NCBI GenBank assembly: GCA_000063525.1 | Contig: CT978603.1 | Span: forward strand, 491,105-555,104 | Direction of reading: 5' to 3' | Source of the DNA: Synechococcus sp. RCC307 | GTDB taxonomy: Bacteria > Cyanobacteriota > Cyanobacteriia > PCC-6307 > Cyanobiaceae | DNA: 64,000 nt | Shown: positions 34,432 to 45,427 of the stretch, piece after piece | Layout of the letters: every line of letters starts with the position of its first letter | Numbering within the stretch: the stretch's first letter is position 1 | Translations under genes and position numbers: made by a program | The notes under the pieces: generated by a model | The model's input: only the letters and a program-made list of their open reading frames with translations | Told to the model about the DNA's origin: nothing | Databases searched by the model: none

Positions 34432-35610
34432 ATGGCCCTGTTCCCCTTCCCCACTGCCCTGGTGCATGAGTGGTTTAGCCCGCGCTCGGTGGGTGGGGCT
34501 GAGTTGGTGGTGCAGCAACTTGATCAGCTGTTAGATCCGCAGCTGTTTTCCTTGGTGGATGGCGAGAGCGGCCGGCCCCAGAGCTGGTTGGCGGGCCGCC
34601 AGATCGAAACCTCCTTCATCCAAAAGCTGCCCTGGGGCCGCAGCCATGTGCAGCAGTACTTACCGCTCTTGCCCTTAGCGATTGAGCAGCTGGACCTCTC
34701 GGGCTATCCGCTGGTGCTGAGCAGCAGCCATTTGGTGGCTAAGGGCGTGCTCACGTCGCCTGAGCAGCTGCATGTGAGCTACGTGCACACCCCCGTGCGT
34801 TACGCCTGGGATCAGATGCATGCTTATTTGCGCAGCTCGCGCTTGGCTCAAAGCCCCCTGGGGCCATGGATCCGTTGGCAGCTGCACCAGTTGCGCCAAT
34901 GGGATGTGCTCAGTGCCAGTCGGCCGGATCGCTTGATTGCCAATTCCCGTTTTACGGCCCAGCGCATTGCCCGTTACTGGGGCCGGAGCTCCACGGTGTT
35001 GCCGCCACCAGTGGATGTGGAGCGCTTCGATTGGCAACAACCCCGGGAAGATTTTTATCTCTCGGTCTGTCGATTGGTTCCCTACAAGCGCGTGGATCTG
35101 GTGGTGCAGGCCTGCCGGGAGCTGGATCTGCCCTTGGTGGTGGTGGGCGATGGACCAGAACGCTCGCGGCTGGAGGCCATGGCTGGCCCGTCAACGCGGT
35201 TCCTAGGTCGCTCGTCGGCGCACGAGGTGGAGCAGCTCTTGGCCCGCTGCCGCGCTTACGTCTATGCCGGTTTGGAGGATTTCGGCATTGCTCCAGTAGA
35301 GGCCATGGCCTCTGGGGCACCGGTGGTGGGGTTGGGGCGCGGCGGCCTGCTGGATTCGGTGCGTTGCCTCAGCCAAGAGCCGGCTCAGGCCACGGGGCTG
35401 CTGTTTGCGGAACAGCAGCTCGGCGCTGTGAAAGCGGCACTGGAGTCCTTTGAAAGCAATGGGCTCTGGCGGCAGCTGCCGGCTGAGCGGCTGCGACTGC
35501 ATGCCAAGGGATTCTCTGAAGAATCCTTCCGGCAACGTTTAAGCTCGCTGCTCATTGATTGGGTCAACCAACACGGGATCGGTTCCCACTCCGCTGTGCC
35601 TGTGGGGTAG
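34432..35610 (+). CDS. Glycosyltransferase family 4
   Basis: 392 residues, GT-B fold. The N-terminal domain has HEWFSPRSVGGAELVVQQL and SYVHTPVRYAWDQM. The C-terminal donor site has SVCRLVPYKRVDLVVQA, VVVGDGPER and the E-x7-E motif EDFGIAPVEAMASGAPVVG. It transfers a sugar from a nucleotide donor to a growing surface glycan. The following gene is an initiating sugar-phosphate transferase, so a lipopolysaccharide or exopolysaccharide role is likely. Confidence 0.92.
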   Translation: MALFPFPTALVHEWFSPRSVGGAELVVQQLDQLLDPQLFSLVDGESGRPQSWLAGRQIETSFIQKLPWGRSHVQQYLPLLPLAIEQLDLSGYPLVLSSSHLVAKGVLTSPEQLHVSYVHTPVRYAWDQMHAYLRSSRLAQSPLGPWIRWQLHQLRQWDVLSASRPDRLIANSRFTAQRIARYWGRSSTVLPPPVDVERFDWQQPREDFYLSVCRLVPYKRVDLVVQACRELDLPLVVVGDGPERSRLEAMAGPSTRFLGRSSAHEVEQLLARCRAYVYAGLEDFGIAPVEAMASGAPVVGLGRGGLLDSVRCLSQEPAQATGLLFAEQQLGAVKAALESFESNGLWRQLPAERLRLHAKGFSEESFRQRLSSLLIDWVNQHGIGSHSAVPVG

Positions 35611-35675
35611 GTGATCCAGATCCGGTGGGATTGTCACATGACAGTCCGTACGGTGCAGTCAGGTCTGTTTACGCG

Positions 35676-36371
35676 ATGCTTTCAAGACCAGCCAGCCTTC
35701 TGAATACAGGCGATCGCCTTGGGCTGAGTGGTCTTGTACAGCGTCGTGTCCGTCCGCTGGCAACGCTGAAGCGCAGCGGTGACATTGCGTTTTCGCTGGC
35801 CATGTTGAGCCTGGGTTCCCCAGTGTTGCTCAGCGTGGCCCTGCTGGTGAAGCTCACCTCCCCGGGCCCCGTCTTTTTCGTTCAAAAGCGCATAGGGCGC
35901 CGTTTTCAGCGCTTTGGCTGCATCAAGTTCCGCACCATGGAGCTCGATGCGGATCGCCGGTTACAGGAGCTGCTGGAGTCCTGCCCCCAGCTGCGGGCGG
36001 AGTTTGAAAAAGACCACAAGCTGCGCCGTGATCCGCGCATCACGCCGATTGGTCAGTTTTTGCGGCTCACCAGCCTCGATGAGCTGCCCCAGTTCTGGAA
36101 CATCCTGCGCGGTGAAATGAGCGTGGTGGGTCCGCGCCCCATCGTTGAGCAGGAAATTCCCCGTTATGGCCCGGCCATGGAGCAGGTGCTGAGCGTGCGC
36201 CCTGGCCTCACGGGTCTGTGGCAAGTGTCTGGCCGCAACAACGTCAGCTATCAGCGCCGCGTGCTGCTCGATCTCACCTATGTGAACCGCCGCAGCCTCG
36301 GCCTTGATTTGCGCATCCTTTGGCGCACGGTCTTGGTGGTGCTGTTCCCTGCCAACAAGGGCGCTTACTAA
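35676..36371 (+). CDS. Undecaprenyl-phosphate sugar phosphotransferase (WcaJ/WbaP-type)
   Basis: 231 residues from ATG 35676; the frame is open from 35559. One hydrophobic hairpin (about 35-58) is followed by the bacterial sugar transferase core: [32 protein letters not shown], and [13 protein letters not shown]. It attaches the first sugar phosphate to the lipid carrier at the inner membrane. This is the short form without the N-terminal helical bundle. It overlaps the convergent cbiB gene by four bases. Confidence 0.93.
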   Translation: MLSRPASLLNTGDRLGLSGLVQRRVRPLATLKRSGDIAFSLAMLSLGSPVLLSVALLVKLTSPGPVFFVQKRIGRRFQRFGCIKFRTMELDADRRLQELLESCPQLRAEFEKDHKLRRDPRITPIGQFLRLTSLDELPQFWNILRGEMSVVGPRPIVEQEIPRYGPAMEQVLSVRPGLTGLWQVSGRNNVSYQRRVLLDLTYVNRRSLGLDLRILWRTVLVVLFPANKGAY

Positions 36372-37303
36372 GCCAGCAGAGCCACCACGCCGCTCAGTCC
36401 TAGCCACAGCAGAGCGCTGCGTTGGCTCACATCCAAGATGGCCTGAACGCCTTTCTCATCAGCCGCTCGCCCGCCCTCATTCAGCAGCGGTTTGGCCCGC
36501 TCAATGCCGCCATAGCGGTTCAGCCCGCCAAGCCGCAAACCAAGAGCATGGGCATAGGCGGCCTGGGAGACCCCAGCATTGGGGGATGGATCGCTGGCGC
36601 CATCGCGCAGAGCTGGCCCCAATTGCCCCAGGCTGAGGGCCAGCAGCCGGCAGGGCAGCCAGGTGAGCCCATCATCCAAGCGAGCACCGGCGGTGCCAAG
36701 CCACTGCAGCCGCCCGCGGCGGTAGCCGAGCATCGAATCCAACGTGCTGCTGGCTTTAAACGCCCAAGCCAGGGCCAAAGGGCCAGGCAGCGCTGGATTG
36801 AGGCCCCACAGCCCAGCGCCGATCAGCATCCAAAACAGCGGCGCAAACAGGCCGTCGACCGCATTTTCAGAAGCTGTTTCTGCCAGGGCCCGCAGCAGCT
36901 CTGGGGCCGGTAAGCCATCCACATCGCGCCCCACAATCCAGGCCAGTTTTTGCCGGGCCTGCTGCAGCTGAGGCGGTGCGCTGCTGAGGGGCTTGATCAC
37001 GTCTTCCACGGCCAGCCGCAGGCTGCGTCCGGCCAAGGCACTCGCCAAGGCAATTACCAATAGGGGCATTGCCCATGGGCTGCGCAGGCTGAGCTGCTCC
37101 AGGGCCCAACCGGCGGCCGCGCTCCCGCTGACCAGCAGAGCCGTGATCAGGCCGCCCCCAAGCCGCAGCGCCCAGGGGCGATCACCACCAAGGGCTTCCA
37201 CCCAGAGGCGCAGCTGCGCAATCACAGCGCCCATCACCTGCACGGGGTGCAGGCACCAGCGCGGATCGCCGATGAGTCGATCCAGGCCGCAGGCTGCGGC
37301 CAC
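36368..37303 (-). CDS. cbiB: Adenosylcobinamide-phosphate synthase CbiB/CobD
   Basis: About 311 residues from GTG 37303; the frame is open to 37432 inside ilvC. Family motifs: GLDRLIGDPRWCLHPVQVMG at the N-terminus, GRDVDGL, ETASENAVDG and SPNAGVSQAAYAHALGLRLGG (given across two blocks). A membrane enzyme that adds aminopropanol phosphate to adenosylcobyric acid in cobamide synthesis. It lies 14 bases after ilvC in the same direction. Confidence 0.92.
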   Translation of the reverse strand: MAAACGLDRLIGDPRWCLHPVQVMGAVIAQLRLWVEALGGDRPWALRLGGGLITALLVSGSAAAGWALEQLSLRSPWAMPLLVIALASALAGRSLRLAVEDVIKPLSSAPPQLQQARQKLAWIVGRDVDGLPAPELLRALAETASENAVDGLFAPLFWMLIGAGLWGLNPALPGPLALAWAFKASSTLDSMLGYRRGRLQWLGTAGARLDDGLTWLPCRLLALSLGQLGPALRDGASDPSPNAGVSQAAYAHALGLRLGGLNRYGGIERAKPLLNEGGRAADEKGVQAILDVSQRSALLWLGLSGVVALLA

Positions 37304-37317
37304 CAGCCACCAACTGC

Positions 37318-38358
<1,041 letters not shown>

Positions 38359-38961
38359 TTAGGCCTCGCTGGGATGGCTGATGACGCGATCGATCAGACC
38401 GTAGGCCTTGGCATCGTCGGCGCTCAGGAAATAGTCCCGGTCGGTGTCCTTGGTGATCTTCTCGATCGTCTGGCCGCTCATGTCAGCCAGCTGCTTGTTG
38501 AGCTGATCTTTCATGCGCAGGATTTCGCGCGCTTCGATCTCGATGTCACTGGCCTGGCGCTGGGCGGTGCCGCCCAGGGGCTGGTGAATCATGATCCGGC
38601 TGTGGGGCAAAGCCACCCGTTTGCCCTTGGTGCCGGCGGCCAGCAGGAAGGCCCCCATCGAGGCAGCCAGACCCACGCAGATCGTCACCACATCCGACTT
38701 GATGTATTGGATGGTGTCATAGATCGCTAGGCCAGCGGTGACCGATCCACCGGGCGAATTGATGTACAGATAGATCGGCTTGCTGCTGTCGTCGGAATCG
38801 AGATACAGCATTTGGGCCACAAGGGCATTGGCGACACCGTCGTTGACTTCGCCGCCCAGGAACAGGATTCGCTCAACGCCGAGGCGGGTATAGATGTCGA
38901 CCCAGCGCTCGTATTGGCTGCCGGGAAGGCGGTAAGGAACGGAAGGAGTGCCGATGGGCAT
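38359..38961 (-). CDS. clpP3: Clp protease proteolytic subunit ClpP3-type
   Basis: 200 residues with the full Ser-His-Asp triad: [14 protein letters not shown] (Ser), [10 protein letters not shown] (His) and KDTDRDY (Asp). It lies 40 bases after the inactive paralogue clpR, the order of the cyanobacterial clpR-clpP3 operon, so it is probably the active subunit of the mixed ClpP3/R core that works with ClpC. Confidence 0.92.
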   Translation of the reverse strand: MPIGTPSVPYRLPGSQYERWVDIYTRLGVERILFLGGEVNDGVANALVAQMLYLDSDDSSKPIYLYINSPGGSVTAGLAIYDTIQYIKSDVVTICVGLAASMGAFLLAAGTKGKRVALPHSRIMIHQPLGGTAQRQASDIEIEAREILRMKDQLNKQLADMSGQTIEKITKDTDRDYFLSADDAKAYGLIDRVISHPSEA

Positions 38962-39001
38962 GGCTGATGCGCAGGTGAGGTGAACAGATGAATGGGGACG
39001 A

Positions 39002-39676
39002 TCAGACGGCGACCGGCAGCTCCTTGCGGCTGCTCAGCACCCGGTCAATCAGGCCGTAATCCATGGCTTGATCTGGGGTCAGGTAGGTCATCCGATCGGA
39101 ATCAGCGGTCAGCTGCTCAACGGTGCGGCCGGTGTTCTCCGAGAGCATGGAGAGCATCGTGCGCTTGTTGTGCAGCACCTCTTGGGCGCGGATCTGAATG
39201 TCGGTGGCTTGGCCGCGGGCGCCGCTGCGGGGCTGGTGCAGCACGATCGAGGCGTTCGGAAGTGAGGCCCGTTGGCCCTTGGCGCCGGCCGAGAGGATCA
39301 TCGCGGCGGTGCCCATGGCCTGGCCGATGCAGATGGTGTGCACCGGTGGTTTGACGTAGCGGATCGTGTCGCAGATGGCGAAGGCTTCGGTTTCAAAACC
39401 GATGGCATCGCCCGAATACCAGCTGGTGCCGGTGGAGTTGATGTAGAAGAAAATCGGCTTGTCGGGGTTGTCAAACTCCAGGTAGAGCAGCTGAGCAATG
39501 ATCAGCTCGGTGACATCCACGCCCATCTGGCGTTTGGCATCGTCATCGGAGAACAGGGGCAGTCCCAGATAAACGATTCGCTCCTTCAGCAGCAACGAGG
39601 GCAGGTCCGGCGGAGGGGTGCGGAAGCTGGCCCCACCTGAGTCGCCGTAGGGCGCCGACACCGATCGGATATCCAT
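39002..39676 (-). CDS. clpR: Inactive Clp subunit ClpR
   Basis: 224 residues, ClpP fold. The position of the catalytic Ser in GxASM reads GQAMGTAAM, so the nucleophile is missing; the His motif is IVLHQPRSG and an insert [19 protein letters not shown] follows. Loss of Ser marks ClpR, which forms mixed rings with ClpP3 in cyanobacteria and plastids. It is the first gene of the pair. Confidence 0.93.
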   Translation of the reverse strand: MDIRSVSAPYGDSGGASFRTPPPDLPSLLLKERIVYLGLPLFSDDDAKRQMGVDVTELIIAQLLYLEFDNPDKPIFFYINSTGTSWYSGDAIGFETEAFAICDTIRYVKPPVHTICIGQAMGTAAMILSAGAKGQRASLPNASIVLHQPRSGARGQATDIQIRAQEVLHNKRTMLSMLSENTGRTVEQLTADSDRMTYLTPDQAMDYGLIDRVLSSRKELPVAV

Positions 39677-39700
39677 GGCGAGGAGATTGATCGGCTGAGC

Positions 39701-40828
39701 CTAGCGAGCATCTGCCGTTCGGGCGAAAACCATTCGGCCTGCCGGTGTCTGCAAGGCGCCGGTCACCGTCACTTCGCGCCGCTCGCCAATGCTGCCTCTG
39801 CCAGATTCGACCACCACCATCGTTCCGTCTTCCAGGTAACCCACGCCCTGGTCGGCTTCTTTGCCCTCGCGCACGATTTTGAGCTGCAGCAGGTCGCCCG
39901 GTTGCACCTCAGGCCGCAGGCTGATCACCAGCTCGCTGAGGTTGAGCGCCCGCAGGTTTTGCACCTGAGCCACCTTGGCCAGGTTGTAGTCAGTGGTGAG
40001 CAGCAGGCCGCCGGTGTCACTGCAGAGCTTCAGGAGCTTGTCGTCAACGCCATCGCCTTCGTAGCGGGTGCTGTTGACGATCAGCCGGCGGCCGTAGCTG
40101 TCGCGCAGCTCAGCCAGCAGCTTGAGGCCGCGGCGGCCCTTGCTGCGTTTGTCGCTGTTGCCCGAATCAGCCAGCTGCTGCAGCTCATCGATCACGCACT
40201 GGGCCACGATCACCTGCCCCTCCAGGATTTCGCTTTCCAGCAGGCCCCTAAGGCGGCCATCAATGATCAAGCTGGTGTCCACAATTTTTGGGCTGGCGGG
40301 CTGCAGCACCCCATCAGCCACAAGCAGCGCTTCGGTGCTGCTGGGGTTGAACAGCCGCAGCAGGGTGCGGCCATGCACTTCGGCGAGGTTGTAACCGCTG
40401 ACGCCGAAAAAGACGTTGCTGAGCACGGCGGCCAGGGGCTTCACAAAGCCCACTTCCCATGGCAACGGCAGCAGCAGAATTGGTGCCAGCAGCAGATTGG
40501 CCACCAGCAGTCCCAAGATCAGCCCCACCGCCCGGCTGATCAGCAGGTCGGTGGGCATGGTGCGCACCTGGCGCATCAGCTGGGCTCGCAGCCGTTGGAA
40601 CAGGAAGCCGGCAATCAGGCCAAAGAAGGCGCCAAAGCCCCCCATCACCCACTGCAAGCCTTCCAGGTTGGTGACCTGGATCAACATGCGCGGCGGCAGC
40701 AGATCCACCCCGAGGAAGCCAGCGGCAGCCCCGGAGATCACAAACAACAGCAGGAGCAGAGCTTCCACAATCAGACTGGAGGGACGCGGCGAGCGCGATC
40801 TGCGCGAATTTGCCAGGGAGATTGCCAT
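39701..40828 (-). CDS. Membrane PIN-TRAM domain protein (YacL-like)
   Basis: 375 residues. Four membrane helices in the first 150 residues, then a PIN nuclease domain with acidic residues in KIVDTSLIIDGR, VIDELQQLAD, YEGDGVDDKLL and LLTTDYNLAKVA, and a C-terminal TRAM domain (about 310-375). Probably a membrane-tethered ribonuclease; the substrate is unknown. Its start codon shares the CATG at 40826-40829 with hemW on the other strand. Confidence 0.9.
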   Translation of the reverse strand: MAISLANSRRSRSPRPSSLIVEALLLLLFVISGAAAGFLGVDLLPPRMLIQVTNLEGLQWVMGGFGAFFGLIAGFLFQRLRAQLMRQVRTMPTDLLISRAVGLILGLLVANLLLAPILLLPLPWEVGFVKPLAAVLSNVFFGVSGYNLAEVHGRTLLRLFNPSSTEALLVADGVLQPASPKIVDTSLIIDGRLRGLLESEILEGQVIVAQCVIDELQQLADSGNSDKRSKGRRGLKLLAELRDSYGRRLIVNSTRYEGDGVDDKLLKLCSDTGGLLLTTDYNLAKVAQVQNLRALNLSELVISLRPEVQPGDLLQLKIVREGKEADQGVGYLEDGTMVVVESGRGSIGERREVTVTGALQTPAGRMVFARTADAR

Positions 40829-42065
40829 GAGTGTGCCGCTTCCCGCGGGTCGGCGCCCGCCCCGGAGCCTGTATCTCCATATCCCCTTTTGCCATCGGCG
40901 CTGTTTTTACTGCGATTTCCCGGTGGTTCCCCTGGGTGATCAGGCCGATGGCAGCCGCTCCCAGTCGATTGCTGATTACCTCCATTGGTTGCTGCGCGAC
41001 CTTGCAGCAGCGCCTGCAGGCCCGCCCCTATCGACCGTTTACATCGGTGGCGGCACCCCATCGATGCTGTCGCCTGATCAGTTGGCGCAACTGCTGGCGG
41101 CGGTTCGTAGCCACTGGGGCTTGGCACCGGGCGCTGAGCTCACCTTGGAAATGGATCCGGCCAGCTTTGATCGTCAGCGTCTTGAGGCGGTGCTGGCGCT
41201 GGGCATCAATCGCGTCAGCCTCGGCGGGCAGAGCTTTGACGATGCCGTGCTTGAGCAGCTGGGGCGCCGTCACCGCGCCAACCAACTGCGGGAAGCCTGC
41301 AGCTGGTTGCGGCAGGCCCAGCAGCAGACGCTGCTGCAGAGCTGGAGCTTGGATTTGATCGTCAACCTGCCGCAGCAGAGCTTTGAGGCCTGGGATTGGG
41401 AGTTGAGCCAGGCCTTGGCCCAGGCGCCTCCCCATTTGTCGATTTACGACCTGATCGTGGAGCCCGGCACGGTGTTTGCCTGGCGCCAAGGCCGCGGAGA
41501 GCTGCTGCTGCCGGACGACGATCAGGCCGCCGATCGCTTGCAACACACCCACCAGCGGCTGCAGGCGGCGGGATATGGCCATTACGAGGTCAGCAGTTGG
41601 GCCCTGCCCGGGCAGGCCAGCCGCCACAACCGCGTCTATTGGAGTGGGGCGAGCTGGTGGGCCTTGGGGCTCGGGGCCACCTCTGGTGTGGGCACAGAGC
41701 GCCTGGCGCGCCCGCGCACGCGTGATGCCTACAGCGAGTGGGTGCAAGCGGATGCTGGCCGCCAAGGCGATGGCCCAGCCGCCGGCTGGCCTCCTGTTGA
41801 GGATCTGCTGCTAGTGGGTCTGCGCCGCCGTGAGGGGGTGGATCTGGCCTGGCTGCACCAGACGGGGCTTGGGGGGCTTGAGCGCGCTTGGCTTGAGCGC
41901 GTGTTGGCCGGCTGGATTGAGCGCGGTGTGGTGGAGCTCAGCGCTCAGCGTCTGCGCCTGGTGGCCCCGGAGGGCTTCAGCCTCAGCAATGCGGTGCTGA
42001 GTGATTTGCTGGCGGCACTGGAGCGCTCTGAACCCCTTGCACCCACTGGCGCAAGGCTTGGCTGA
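40827..42065 (+). CDS. hemW: Radical SAM haem chaperone HemW
   Basis: 412 residues from ATG 40827; the frame is open from 40416. The 4Fe-4S motif is CHRRCFYC (CxxxCxxC) in SLYLHIPFCHRRCFYC. Then YIGGGTPS, NRVSLGGQSF and SIYDLIVEPGT, and a C-terminal HemN-like domain. The residues diagnostic of true coproporphyrinogen dehydrogenase HemN are absent and the protein is of HemW length. It inserts haem into respiratory proteins. Overlaps convergent panB by 83 bases. Confidence 0.9.
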   Translation: MSVPLPAGRRPPRSLYLHIPFCHRRCFYCDFPVVPLGDQADGSRSQSIADYLHWLLRDLAAAPAGPPLSTVYIGGGTPSMLSPDQLAQLLAAVRSHWGLAPGAELTLEMDPASFDRQRLEAVLALGINRVSLGGQSFDDAVLEQLGRRHRANQLREACSWLRQAQQQTLLQSWSLDLIVNLPQQSFEAWDWELSQALAQAPPHLSIYDLIVEPGTVFAWRQGRGELLLPDDDQAADRLQHTHQRLQAAGYGHYEVSSWALPGQASRHNRVYWSGASWWALGLGATSGVGTERLARPRTRDAYSEWVQADAGRQGDGPAAGWPPVEDLLLVGLRRREGVDLAWLHQTGLGGLERAWLERVLAGWIERGVVELSAQRLRLVAPEGFSLSNAVLSDLLAALERSEPLAPTGARLG

Positions 42066-42795
42066 ACAGCTCGCGGCCATCCAGCAACGCGGGCGAAAAC
42101 GGGGGCTGCTGCGGGGTGAGCCCCAGCAGATCAGCGCTGACGCGCACTTGGCCATCGCAGCCCTCACCGGCGCCGATGCCGATCACCGGCACGCTGAGTT
42201 CAGCGCTGAGCCGCGTGGCCAGCTCGGCCGGCACATGCTCGAGCACCAGGGCAAAGCAACCGGTTTGCTGCAGCTCCAGGGCCCGTTGCCACAGGCGCTC
42301 TTGCGCCACCGGGTCGGTGGCTTGGCGCCGGTAGCCCAGTTGATGCACCGATTGCGGCGTGAGCCCCAGATGCCCCATCACGGGGATGCCGCTGCGCACC
42401 AAGCGGTCGATCACGGCGATGGTTTCGGGTTCCCCGCCCTCCAACTTCACGCCGGCGCAACCGGTTTCCTTGAGGAAGCGGCCCGCGGCAGCCACGGCCT
42501 GATCCGGGCCGCACTGGTAGCTCAAAAAGGGCAGATCGCTGACGATCGGGGTGTGCCGTAGGCCCCGTTCCACCGCCGCGGTGTGCTGCACCATCGCCTC
42601 AAGCGTCACCGGCAAGGTGGTGGCATGGCCGAGGGCCACCATCGCCAGGGAATCGCCCACCAGCACAAGATCCACCCCAGCGGCCTCAGCCCAACTGGCG
42701 CTGAGGGCATCCCAGGCGGTCAGCACGGCAATCGGTTGCCGCCGTTGCTTGCGTTGCCGCAGCTGCTCGCCGAGTTGGCGGGGCGTGAGGCTCAA
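41983..42795 (-). CDS. panB: 3-methyl-2-oxobutanoate hydroxymethyltransferase PanB
   Basis: 270 residues, TIM barrel: LTAWDALSA, LVGDSLAMVALGH (metal site), SDLPFLSY, GVKLEGG, VMGHLGLTPQSVH and VIGIGAGEGCDGQV. It forms ketopantoate for coenzyme A synthesis. The usual GHATTLPVTLE is present. The C-terminal 28 residues overlap the end of hemW and may be an extension beyond the family core. Confidence 0.96.
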   Translation of the reverse strand: MSLTPRQLGEQLRQRKQRRQPIAVLTAWDALSASWAEAAGVDLVLVGDSLAMVALGHATTLPVTLEAMVQHTAAVERGLRHTPIVSDLPFLSYQCGPDQAVAAAGRFLKETGCAGVKLEGGEPETIAVIDRLVRSGIPVMGHLGLTPQSVHQLGYRRQATDPVAQERLWQRALELQQTGCFALVLEHVPAELATRLSAELSVPVIGIGAGEGCDGQVRVSADLLGLTPQQPPFSPALLDGRELFSQALRQWVQGVQSAPVPPANHSAPHC

Positions 42796-42829
42796 GACAT
42801 CTCCAGGCGTGAGCCATTGCTAACATCAG

Positions 42830-42932
42830 GGGGACTCGGACCCATGCGGCTCCGACGCCTAAACCTGGTCAGATCCGGAAGGCAGCAGCCACACGGGATG
42901 CTCGAGGCAGGCGTGGACTCCGGGTCACCCCT
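42830..42932 (+). ncRNA. ffs: Signal recognition particle RNA (4.5S, small bacterial type)
   Basis: The conserved core GGTCAGATCCGGAAGGCAGC lies at about 42868-42887, the Ffh-binding tetraloop and asymmetric loop. The flanks GGGGACTCGGACCC and GACTCCGGGTCACCCC close the long stem. Divergent from panB and 20 bases from the ftsZ stop. Confidence 0.96.
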
Positions 42933-42952
42933 TCACAATCTGAGCTCAAGAC

Positions 42953-44125
42953 TCAGTCTTGATCGCGGTTCTGGCGGTTCTGCAGGAAGGCCGGGATGCG
43001 GACGCCGTTATCGTTGATCTCCAGGTTGGCCTGGGCTGCGGTGTCGCTGAGCTCGGTGCGCAGAGTGCGTTGGGGCACGTATTGGTTGCCGCCTTCAAAG
43101 CCGGTGGCGATCACGGTGACGTGAATTTCACCCTCCAGCGCTTCATCCACCACGGCGCCCACGATGATGTTGGCCTCAGGATCCACCACGTCGTAGATCA
43201 CTTCTGAGGCGGTGGTCATGTCCTCAAGGGTCATGTCGCGGCCGCCGCTGATGTTGATCACACAGCCCTTGGCGCCATCGATGCGGGCCGACTCCAGCAG
43301 CGGGCTGCTCATGGCCGCCATGGCGGCTTCTGAGGCGCGTGAGCGGCCTGAGCCCACGCCGATGCCCAGCAGGGCGGTGCCGGCGGAGGCCATCACCGAG
43401 CGCACGTCGGCGAAGTCCACATTCACCAGGCCGGGTTTGGTGATGATGTCGCTGATGCCTTTGACGCCACTGCGCAGCACTTCATCGGCGGTGCGGAAGG
43501 CTTCTTGCAGGGGAGCCCCGGAGATGGCATCGCGCAGCCGGTCATTGGGGATCACGATCAAGGTGTCCACGTGCTCAGCCAAGCGGGCAATGCCTTCCTC
43601 GGCTTGGCGCATCCGCTTGCGTCCTTCAAAGGTGAAGGGCTTGGTGACGATGCCAACGGTGAGGGCGCCGGATTCTTTGGCCACTTCCGCCACGATTGGA
43701 GCAGCGCCGGTTCCGGTGCCACCGCCCATGCCGGCGGTGATGAACACCAGGTCGGTGCCTTCCAGGGACTGCTGCAGATCAACGCGGGATTCTTCCGCGG
43801 ACTTCTGGCCGATGGAAGGGTTGCCGCCTGCCCCGAGGCCGCGGGTGAGCTTCATGCCCAGCTGCACGCGCTGGCTGGCCGCTGAATTGAGCAGTGCTTG
43901 GGCATCGGTGTTGAGCACCCAAAAGCCAACGCCATGGAGCTCGGAGGCGATCATCCGATTGATGGCATTGCTGCCGCCACCTCCAACACCGATGACTTGA
44001 ATGCGGGCGTTCTGACTGGGCACGATTCCTGCTGCGGCTGCGCTGAATTTGGTATCTGGACTGCCAGAACTTGCGTTGGCTTCACGTTCCATGGCAGTGC
44101 CCACACCATTCATTGGCTGCAGCAT
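42953..44125 (-). CDS. ftsZ: Cell division protein FtsZ
   Basis: 390 residues. Tubulin-like GTPase with [17 protein letters not shown], the GTP signature [17 protein letters not shown] and the T7 loop [12 protein letters not shown] non-conserved N-terminal 38 residues precede the core, and the C-terminal tail ends [14 protein letters not shown], the family tail that binds division partners. It polymerises into the Z ring. Last gene of the leftward wall/division cluster. Confidence 0.98.
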   Translation of the reverse strand: MLQPMNGVGTAMEREANASSGSPDTKFSAAAAGIVPSQNARIQVIGVGGGGSNAINRMIASELHGVGFWVLNTDAQALLNSAASQRVQLGMKLTRGLGAGGNPSIGQKSAEESRVDLQQSLEGTDLVFITAGMGGGTGTGAAPIVAEVAKESGALTVGIVTKPFTFEGRKRMRQAEEGIARLAEHVDTLIVIPNDRLRDAISGAPLQEAFRTADEVLRSGVKGISDIITKPGLVNVDFADVRSVMASAGTALLGIGVGSGRSRASEAAMAAMSSPLLESARIDGAKGCVINISGGRDMTLEDMTTASEVIYDVVDPEANIIVGAVVDEALEGEIHVTVIATGFEGGNQYVPQRTLRTELSDTAAQANLEINDNGVRIPAFLQNRQNRDQD

Positions 44126-44204
44126 TATCGAGGAATGACCGAATGGTCAGAAGTTGATGCGACAGGTTCGCCCCGAATCGCGCAATTCGCAATATTTGGC
44201 TGTG

Positions 44205-45020
44205 TCAGTTTTCTGACGACTTCGGCGGCACCAGCATCAGTTCGGGTCGTTCGGGATCGCTGAGATCCAAGGCTTGGGTTGGCTCTTGGGCTAATGGTTG
44301 CTGTTCTGCCAGATGCGAGAGCACCTCAAGTTGTCTGGGGAGCCGTTGATCCAAGCTGCCAAAACGCACCGGGCCTAGAGCTCTGCTTTGCATCCAGAGC
44401 TCGCCATTGCGCCTGAATTCCATCTGGCTGATGGCCGCAGCAGGCGGAAGCTCCCGCAGCAGCAGGGCGATGGTGCCGGCATGCCTTGGCTGCCAGCCCA
44501 GCACACGCAGGGCCGGCACCGCTTCACCCCGGGCTTGTTCTTGTTGCGCCTTGCTGATCCATGCCCCGGTGCGATCGACATAGCCCGTTTCCCGGCCTTG
44601 AGGCGTGTGCCGCACGGCGCGGGCCACGGCTTGCCTGAGGCGGAGATCGATCAGCAGTTGGGGCGGCCAGAGCTGGCGCTGCAGGCGGATGTCCTCCACC
44701 GGCAGCTTGGCCCCCAGGCGCTGCTGCAGGCTGGCGCCATCGAGGCTCAACAGGGCAACAGGAAAGCGCAGCCCAGCGGCGCTGATCACCTGCTCTCGGT
44801 TGAAGGGGGAGCGGCTGGTGAGTTGCACCTGCTCTGGTGTGCGCAGCAGCCAGCCATGGCGCAGCAGCAGCCAACCCAGTCCAGCGCTGGCGCTCAGCAA
44901 CAGCAGCAGGCTCCACAGCTGCGCGGCGAAGTGAACTCGTTTGCGACGGCGTAAGTCCCGGCGGCGCTGCAGCTCAGCACTGGCCGGCCGTTGGGGGCGC
45001 GCTGGGCTGCGCACACTCAC
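44205..45020 (-). CDS. ftsQ: Cell division protein FtsQ/DivIB
   Basis: 271 residues from GTG 45020. A basic cytoplasmic tail, one membrane helix (about 33-55), a POTRA domain (VQLTSRSPFNREQVISAAG, about 65-130) and a beta domain. It links the divisome across the inner membrane to periplasmic wall synthesis. Four-base overlap with the gene before it, 80 bases before ftsZ. Confidence 0.88.
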   Translation of the reverse strand: MSVRSPARPQRPASAELQRRRDLRRRKRVHFAAQLWSLLLLLSASAGLGWLLLRHGWLLRTPEQVQLTSRSPFNREQVISAAGLRFPVALLSLDGASLQQRLGAKLPVEDIRLQRQLWPPQLLIDLRLRQAVARAVRHTPQGRETGYVDRTGAWISKAQQEQARGEAVPALRVLGWQPRHAGTIALLLRELPPAAAISQMEFRRNGELWMQSRALGPVRFGSLDQRLPRQLEVLSHLAEQQPLAQEPTQALDLSDPERPELMLVPPKSSEN

Positions 45021-45427
45021 AGCTCGCAGCGGGAGCGGCTCATCAGCTGCTCAATCCAATCGCGGGCGCGATCGGCATCGGCAAAGGCCAAATCCCGCTG
45101 ATCGCCGCTGCCAATCAGGCGCAGGCGGCAGGGCCCATGGCTTTCGTCGGTGAGGGGGGCATCGCCGGAGCTCAGCGCCAACAGCTCAACGAGTTCCAGC
45201 TTGCAAACCTCAAAGCGGCCCTCCTGCTTGAGTTTTCCGGCCTCAAAGCTGCTCCACTCGAGCCAACCATCCTTGAGGCGAGCGGCGCCGCTGCCATCAA
45301 GCTTCGACAGTTCCGATTCGCTGGCCCACTCCAGGAACAGCCGCTGGCGGCGCCGTTCCAGCCAGCCGAGGGCCGTCAACACCACAAAGGCCACCAGCAG
45401 CGGCAGCCACATCAGTCCGTGGCTCAT
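45017..45427 (-). CDS. Membrane-anchored protein between ddl and ftsQ, unknown function
   Basis: 136 residues. One N-terminal helix (about 5-22), then a soluble mixed domain ([51 protein letters not shown]). No family recognised. It overlaps ddl and ftsQ by four bases each (ATGA/GTGA), so all three are translationally coupled. A role near the divisome or wall is inferred from position only. Confidence 0.75.
   Translation of the reverse strand: MSHGLMWLPLLVAFVVLTALGWLERRRQRLFLEWASESELSKLDGSGAARLKDGWLEWSSFEAGKLKQEGRFEVCKLELVELLALSSGDAPLTDESHGPCRLRLIGSGDQRDLAFADADRARDWIEQLMSRSRCEL

Noticed and set aside
39002-39676. ClpR lacking the catalytic Ser, considered as a decaying clpP
   Set aside because: Loss of the Ser is the established hallmark of the functional ClpR subunit in cyanobacteria, and the rest of the protein is intact.
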